A stretch of DNA of 7,923 nt from Pseudomonadota bacterium. Its GTDB lineage: Bacteria > Pseudomonadota > Alphaproteobacteria > Caulobacterales > Caulobacteraceae. Position 1 is the stretch's first letter, and each line of letters begins with the position of its first letter. Where the stretch lies: contig JAEZHG010000154.1 in NCBI GenBank assembly GCA_023436945.1, positions 1 to 7,923 of the forward strand. Direction: 5' to 3'. This document shows positions 4,534-7,923 of the stretch, one piece after another. The notes under the pieces were generated by a model, which saw nothing but the letters and a program-made list of their open reading frames with translations, was not told where the DNA came from and did no database searches. Both the position numbers and the translations under genes were made by a program.

Positions 4534-6390
4534 TTGGCTTTGGCTGACTCCACATCATTTGAAACGCTGGAAACGGCTCTGGATGTCGCATTGGCGCGTA
4601 TCCTGACCCAGAACCATGACCCGCGTGCCAGCTGGTTTGCCCTGACCGAGGGCGACCGCCTGATCTCTGTGGGAGATCCTGCCGATACCCTCTATGTCCT
4701 GCGCTCGGGCCGGCTTGGCGTTTTTGCGCCGCGTGAAGGCCAGCCACCCCACTTCGTCGGTATCGTAAAGCCCGGCACGCCCGTCGGTGAGATGGCCATG
4801 ATGGCCGACACCCCGCACACAGCCAATGTGGTGGCCCTGCGCGACAGCGAGGTCATCGCCCTGCCCCGCGACGCCTTTTTCGAGATTGCCCGCCAGCATC
4901 CAGAACTGATGGCAGAGGTCGCCAAGGTGATGATCCGGCGCACCCGCCAGAAAGCAGGCAATGACGAACCGACCGTCTTCGGCTTCATCTCTGCCCGTCC
5001 CGAACCCATCTGCGGCTTTGTCGAAGCCGTCAGCCGCTCGATATCGGACCAAGGCTATCGCGTGCGCATCATCGACCGCGATGCCGTCACATCGGCCGCG
5101 GAATGGTTCACACGCATAGAGGATGCCCACGACTTCGTGCTCTATGTGGCCGAAACAGGTGATCCCGTCTGGGCCACCCTGTGCGCGCGTCAGGTGGACC
5201 GCATCTTTATCGTTGGTGATCCCCACAACGCCCCGCCACCTCAACCGGCCCAGCGTAGCGGCGACACAGAATATATACACCAACTCACAGACCTGATCCT
5301 GTTAAGCGAAGGCGCCAAGGTTAGGCCGCCCTGCCGCGACTGGCTTTTGGCCATGCGCCCAGGCCGGTGGTTCCATTGTGATCCTTCGTCCCAGCACGAT
5401 GCCGCCCGCATTGGCCGCGTGATAACGGGCGCTTCGGTTGGTCTTGTTCTGTCTGGCGGTGGAGCGAGAGCCTATGCCCACATCGGCGTATTGAGGGCGC
5501 TGAAGGCCGCAAACATCCCTGTCGATTTTCTGGGCGGCTCATCGATGGGTGCGCTAATCGCAGCAGGCCCTGCGCTGGGCTGGTCGCAGGAGGAGCTAGA
5601 AGCCCGCATTCACGACGCCTTCGTGAACAGCAACCCTCTGTCCGACATAGCCCTGCCGCTGGTTGCCATGACGCGGGCAAACAAGCTCAACCGCCTTATG
5701 CACGACACCTATGGCGAGATGGCCATAGAGGACATGCCCCTGCCCTTCTTTGCCGTCTCCGCTAACCTGACAAGTGGACGCATCGAAGTGCACCGTCAGG
5801 GGCTTCTACGGCAGGCGCTGAGGGCCTCTGTCGCTATTCCGGGGGTGATCCCCCCTCTGGTGCGTGATGGACAGGTGCTGGTGGACGGCGCGGTGTTGCG
5901 CAACTTCCCCAGTGATGTCATGCGCCAGTTCAATCGTGGCCCGATGATCGGCAGCGACGTCTCCCAAACCCGGGGCGTAAATGCCGAACAGCTGGAAAAC
6001 CCGCCCTCGTGGTGGCGCTGGATCATTTCAGGGGCTTGGAGACAGGGGCCGCCTATCGTTTCCATCCTGATGCGCGCCGCGACCCTTTCGACCAGCGCCG
6101 AACTGGCCGAGGCACGCGCACAGACCGATGTCCTGATCATGCCACGCCCCGATGGCATCGATATTCGTGAATGGAAAGCTTTCGAGCCCACCGTTCAAGC
6201 GGGCCAGCGCGCCGCCGAAGAGGCTCTGGCGGCCATTAAGGGCCCCGTAGAGGCTCTGCGCCGACCAAAGCCCAAACCCGTTGTCGAAGAACTGCCGAGC
6301 GTAATCCCTGCCGATTCTCCGACCGGTCTGCGGGCCGCACTCGCACGTCTGCTGCCCCAACGACGCGCACCACAACATACTGATAGCTAG
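4534..6390 (+). CDS. Patatin-like phospholipase with N-terminal cyclic-nucleotide-binding domain (NTE family)
   Basis: A 618-aa protein with neuropathy-target-esterase architecture. Residues about 34-134 form a CRP-like cNMP-binding barrel (GDRLISVGDPADTLYVLRSGRLGVF, then GEMAMM at 85-90). Residues about 148-230 form the Rossmann-like linker region seen in NTE homologues (VFGFISA, WATLCARQVDRIFIVGD). The patatin domain runs from about 302 to 500: oxyanion loop GGGARAYAHIG (308-318), nucleophile elbow GSSMG (335-339) with Ser337, SGRIEVHRQG, and the Asp of the catalytic dyad D451 in VDGA. Both catalytic residues are intact. The family hydrolyses (lyso)phospholipids, and the substrate here is unknown. 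The cNMP cassette lacks the usual Arg: the R-S/T-A triplet reads H-T-A (95-97), so classical cAMP binding is doubtful. I see no signal peptide or clear membrane helix. The start is TTG. It is divergent from a lipoprotein gene and stands alone before a hairpin. Confidence 0.93.
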   Translation: MALADSTSFETLETALDVALARILTQNHDPRASWFALTEGDRLISVGDPADTLYVLRSGRLGVFAPREGQPPHFVGIVKPGTPVGEMAMMADTPHTANVVALRDSEVIALPRDAFFEIARQHPELMAEVAKVMIRRTRQKAGNDEPTVFGFISARPEPICGFVEAVSRSISDQGYRVRIIDRDAVTSAAEWFTRIEDAHDFVLYVAETGDPVWATLCARQVDRIFIVGDPHNAPPPQPAQRSGDTEYIHQLTDLILLSEGAKVRPPCRDWLLAMRPGRWFHCDPSSQHDAARIGRVITGASVGLVLSGGGARAYAHIGVLRALKAANIPVDFLGGSSMGALIAAGPALGWSQEELEARIHDAFVNSNPLSDIALPLVAMTRANKLNRLMHDTYGEMAIEDMPLPFFAVSANLTSGRIEVHRQGLLRQALRASVAIPGVIPPLVRDGQVLVDGAVLRNFPSDVMRQFNRGPMIGSDVSQTRGVNAEQLENPPSWWRWIISGAWRQGPPIVSILMRAATLSTSAELAEARAQTDVLIMPRPDGIDIREWKAFEPTVQAGQRAAEEALAAIKGPVEALRRPKPKPVVEELPSVIPADSPTGLRAALARLLPQRRAPQHTDS

Positions 6391-6394
6391 TAAC

Positions 6395-6432
6395 AAAAAG
6401 GCCGGGCTTTGGATTTAACCAAGGCCCGGCCT
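6395..6432 (-). terminator. Intrinsic terminator of tRNA-His; may also stop patatin transcription
   Basis: Arms at 6399-6412 and 6419-6432 form a 14-bp stem with one G-U pair and a 6-nt loop (ATTTAA). On the minus strand it is followed by five T (rc of 6395-6399), placing it correctly about 30 nt after the tRNA 3' end. On the plus strand it lies 8 nt after the patatin stop, but the following sequence (CTTGATCG) is not a real T-run. Confidence 0.85.
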
Positions 6433-6462
6433 CTTGATCGCAACGTCACCGCAAGCGGTGAA

Positions 6463-6539
6463 TGGTACAGCCTCTCAGGATCGAACTGAGGACCTCCGGC
6501 TCCACAAACCGGCGCTCTAACCAGCTGAGCTAAGGCTGC
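6463..6539 (-). tRNA. tRNA-His, anticodon GTG, CCA encoded
   Basis: A full cloverleaf of 77 nt including the 3' CCA (rc of 6463-6465). Acceptor GCAGCCT pairs with AGGCTGT, the D-arm carries AGCTGGTTA, the anticodon stem CCGGT/GCCGG holds the loop TTGTGGA with GTG at 6503-6505 (rc), and the T-arm is CTCAG-TTCGATC-CTGAG. The gene reads leftwards. The base before G1 is T rather than G, the discriminator is A73 and the first pair is G1-U72. tRNA-His in most bacteria has an extra G-1 paired with C73; loss of both with A73 is known for a large alphaproteobacterial group whose histidyl-tRNA synthetase is correspondingly divergent. It is therefore a normal functional tRNA for this lineage. It has a promoter-like element at 6561-6585 and a terminator at 6395-6432. 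Confidence 0.96.
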
Positions 6540-6560
6540 ATCGCTGCGAGGCGCTCTCTC

Positions 6561-6585
6561 TACCTAGCCTCTGCGTTTGATTCAA
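6561..6585 (-). promoter_or_regulatory. Promoter-like element for tRNA-His
   Basis: On the minus strand TTGAATC (rc of 6579-6585), 10 nt, then GCTAGGTA (rc of 6561-6568). This fits the Caulobacter housekeeping layout. Transcription would start near 6554, giving a 5' leader of about 15 nt, normal for a single tRNA gene. Confidence 0.5.
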
Positions 6586-6628
6586 GAGGACTTTTCATCA
6601 AACGCGATATATTTCCGCGTTCTTTTCG

Positions 6629-7402
6629 TTAGTTATAGCCGCGCTGGGAAATATAGGCCTGAAGTTCGGCAATACGGGTCTGGTCCGAAGGGTGCGTAGA
6701 GGCGAATTCAGGGGTCGAACCCTGACGCTGGGCGGCCATGGTCTGCCAAAGCGAGATAGATTCGCTGGCGCGATAGCCGGCACGCACCATGTAGTCCACA
6801 CCGAGTCGGTCTGCTTCCAACTCATGACGACGCGAGAACGGCAGCAGGACGCCCAGTTGCGCACCAAGGCCACCATAGGCCTGAACAGCCTGGGAATAGT
6901 CCCCTGCACGGCTCTGGACCGCGCCCAGCAGCACCGAGGTCGCAGCACTGGTGCTGGTACGCTCTGCGGCGTGGCGAGCCACGACATGCCCGATTTCATG
7001 GCCAATAACAGCGGCAAGCTGGTCATCATTGCGCGACAGGCGCAGCAGGCTGGTCGTCACACCAATGTGACCCGACGGCAGCACGAAGGCATTCGGAGCT
7101 TCGTTCTCGAAGACGGCGTAGTTCCAGGTACGGTTCGTCAGGCCTGCCGCCGAAACAAGGCGGTCACCTACACTCTTCACCCGATTGTTCATCGCGCGGT
7201 CGTTGGAGACCTTCTGGGTGCGCAGCGTTTCAGCCCACGCCGCTTGCGACGACTGCATCAGGGCGCTGTCGTCCATCAGCACGAACTGGTTGCGACCGAG
7301 GCTCTCGTTATAGGCACAGGCAGCGACCGTCGCGGCCCCGGCGACAGCCACAATGGCAACCGCAACACGTCGTGCGATAGGGGTATTGGCAATTTTCTTC
7401 AT
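6629..7402 (-). CDS. M48 family metalloprotease, periplasmic lipoprotein
   Basis: A 257-aa zinc metallopeptidase of the Oma1/BepA/LoiP-like M48 group, exported and probably lipid-anchored. The signal peptide has a basic n-region (MKKIANTPIARR), an Ala/Val core and the lipobox V-A-A-C with Cys29. NAFVLPSGHIGVTTSLL (104-120) precedes the zinc motif HEIGH (135-139). The third ligand is expected to be E194 in HELEAD, with D198 completing the ExxxD motif. A C-terminal STHPSD (235-240) carries the His237 that in BepA-type enzymes approaches the active site. All catalytic residues are present. There is no TPR domain, so it is the short form. In other bacteria such enzymes clear misfolded outer-membrane proteins, which is the likely role here. 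The ATG at 7402 has GGAG 6 nt upstream; an in-frame TTG at 7435 without Shine-Dalgarno would add 11 residues. No strong terminator follows; there is only a weak hairpin at 6601-6621. Confidence 0.93.
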   Translation of the reverse strand: MKKIANTPIARRVAVAIVAVAGAATVAACAYNESLGRNQFVLMDDSALMQSSQAAWAETLRTQKVSNDRAMNNRVKSVGDRLVSAAGLTNRTWNYAVFENEAPNAFVLPSGHIGVTTSLLRLSRNDDQLAAVIGHEIGHVVARHAAERTSTSAATSVLLGAVQSRAGDYSQAVQAYGGLGAQLGVLLPFSRRHELEADRLGVDYMVRAGYRASESISLWQTMAAQRQGSTPEFASTHPSDQTRIAELQAYISQRGYN

Positions 7403-7408
7403 TTCACA

Positions 7409-7412
7409 CTCC
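7409..7412 (-). promoter_or_regulatory. Shine-Dalgarno GGAG deciding the M48 protease start
   Basis: GGAG on the minus strand sits 6 nt before ATG 7402. It favours this start, with its standard MKK signal-peptide opening, over the TTG at 7435. Confidence 0.7.
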
Positions 7413-7453
7413 GTATCGTTGCAGATCAGGCGCAATCATAACGCAGCCCTTCT

Positions 7454-7478
7454 CACATAGCTCCCGCATAGTCGTGAA
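7454..7478 (-). promoter_or_regulatory. Promoter-like element for the M48 protease
   Basis: On the minus strand TTCACGA (rc of 7472-7478), 10 nt, then GCTATGTG (rc of 7454-7461). It resembles the Caulobacter housekeeping consensus with one -35 and two -10 mismatches. The inferred start near 7447 gives a leader of about 45 nt and lies downstream of the tonB-side terminator. Confidence 0.4.
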
Positions 7479-7513
7479 CCATTGCAAAGGCCAAGCTTGG
7501 ATTACAGGCAAAG

Positions 7514-7543
7514 AAAAAGCGCCCCGACCGAAGCCGGAGCGCT
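7514..7543 (-). terminator. Intrinsic terminator of the TonB gene, UUCG tetraloop
   Basis: On the minus strand an 11-bp stem (7518-7528 with 7533-7543, two G-U pairs) is closed by a cUUCGg tetraloop and followed by five T and then CTTT. It begins 30 nt after the TonB stop codon and separates that gene from the M48 protease gene. Confidence 0.9.
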
Positions 7544-7573
7544 CTAACTTTTTGGCTGTCGATCAGCCCCGAC

Positions 7574-7923
7574 TTAGTCGAGGTTGAACGGCACGCGCAC
7601 GGTGAACTTGGCGTTCACAGCAGCACCGTCAACGGTACGCGGCGAAAGCTGGCCACGTGACACGATACGAACTGCGGCAGCGCCGAAGCCCATGCCTGAC
7701 GGCTCTTCCGAGACGACACGGCAACCTTCCGGGCGACCGTTCGGCGTAACGGTGCATTCCACCGTTGCCGAACCGCTAACACCACGATCCATGGCGCGTT
7801 GCGGGAAGTCACGCTCGGTCGGACGCGGAGCGCGCGACCATTGCGGATTGCTGATTACCGAAGCCTTCGGCGGAGCCGGCGGAGCCGGCGGCGGCGGAGG
7901 CGTAGGCGTGATTACCGGAGGAC
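7574..7923 (-). CDS. TonB family energy transducer, C-terminal part (cut by window edge)
   Basis: The reading frame is open from the right edge to the TAA at 7574-7576, giving 115 visible residues. The protein is N-terminally incomplete only because the window ends. The visible part opens with a proline-rich linker (PPVITPTPPPPPAPPAPPK), which in TonB spans the periplasm. The TonB C-terminal domain follows: ERDFPQRAMDRGVSGSATVECTVTPNG, then CRVVSEEPSGMGFGAAAVRI and a final beta strand AKFTVRVPFNLD. The role expected from the family is to transmit ExbBD proton-motive energy to outer-membrane TonB-dependent receptors, which are abundant in Caulobacterales. The internal ATG at 7792 is not the start, because the conserved DFPQRA block lies upstream of it. 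The two Cys in the domain (VECTV and EGCRVV) are common in alphaproteobacterial members and may form a disulfide. The N-terminal membrane anchor should lie beyond 7923. Confidence 0.9.
   Translation of the reverse strand, partial: PPVITPTPPPPPAPPAPPKASVISNPQWSRAPRPTERDFPQRAMDRGVSGSATVECTVTPNGRPEGCRVVSEEPSGMGFGAAAVRIVSRGQLSPRTVDGAAVNAKFTVRVPFNLD
7868..7909 (-). repeat. Low-complexity CCG/GCT repeat encoding the TonB proline linker
   Basis: Two 9-nt units (CGGCGGAGC on the plus strand) followed by four CGG and two AGG-CGT units encode PPAPPAPPPPP and TPTP on the minus strand. Such in-frame repeats in tonB linkers vary in length by slippage without breaking the frame. Confidence 0.7.

Noticed and set aside
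4555..5283. Minus-strand open frame (242 codons) opposite the patatin N-terminal half
   Set aside because: It overlaps the conserved cNMP and linker domains; its composition is that of an antisense shadow and it has no domain of its own.
6601..6621. Hairpin AACGCG/CGCGTT after the M48 gene as an intrinsic terminator
   Set aside because: It has only 6 bp and a 9-nt loop and no T-run on the minus strand; it is at best weak, so it was not listed as a terminator.
6692..7441. Plus-strand open frame (249 codons) opposite the M48 protease
   Set aside because: The minus-strand protein has HEIGH, a lipobox and a ribosome binding site; the plus frame has none of these.
7574..7792. A small 72-aa stand-alone protein starting at the ATG at 7792
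   Set aside because: The frame stays open to the window edge and encodes the DFPQRA block and a proline linker upstream, so this ATG is internal to TonB.
1..7923. Search for CRISPR arrays, insertion sequences, phage genes, attachment sites or defence systems
   Set aside because: No spaced direct repeats, transposase or integrase motifs or target-site duplications were seen. The tRNA-His 3' end is followed by its terminator, with no sign of an integrated element.

Overview
The window looks like ordinary chromosomal DNA of an alphaproteobacterium, most likely of the Caulobacterales (Caulobacter/Brevundimonas/Asticcacaulis type). The reasons are moderately high GC with GC-rich third codon positions, best matches by eye to alphaproteobacterial families, a tRNA-His without the usual G-1 and with A73, a proline-rich TonB C-terminus of the Caulobacterales kind, and promoter-like elements close to the Caulobacter housekeeping consensus (TTGACGS, 10-14 nt, GCTANAWC). 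The genus is inference. I see no mobile element, CRISPR array, phage gene or toxin-antitoxin pair.

Layout, left to right. (1) Positions 2-1354, plus strand: xthA (exonuclease III), then a small membrane-anchored protein of unknown function starting 3 nt after it with its own Shine-Dalgarno inside xthA. (2) Positions 1360-2347, plus strand: a promoter-like element and a 306-aa protein of a family often given cofactor-biosynthesis names in alphaproteobacteria but of unproven function. A bidirectional terminator follows. (3) Positions 2390-2893, minus strand: a general-stress-type FMN-binding split-barrel protein, convergent with (2). (4) Positions 3017-4452, minus strand: a small lipoprotein followed after 32 nt by a crotonase-family enzyme resembling methylglutaconyl-CoA hydratase, ending at a strong hairpin. 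(5) Position 4534 onward, plus strand: divergent from the lipoprotein, a 618-aa NTE-type patatin phospholipase with an N-terminal cyclic-nucleotide-binding-like domain. (6) Positions 6395-6585, minus strand: tRNA-His(GTG) with promoter and terminator. (7) Positions 6629-7923, minus strand: a periplasmic M48 metalloprotease lipoprotein and, upstream of it behind a UUCG-loop terminator, the C-terminal part of a TonB protein that runs off the right edge.

Functionally this is a set of housekeeping and envelope genes (DNA repair, acyl-CoA metabolism, lipid hydrolysis, outer-membrane quality control, TonB energy transduction) rather than one pathway. I did not find a convincing novel system. The points most worth a second look are the idiosyncratic tRNA-His, the patatin whose cyclic-nucleotide cassette lacks the usual arginine, the Asp-to-Asn change in the 306-aa protein, and the doubtful C-terminus of the membrane protein next to xthA.
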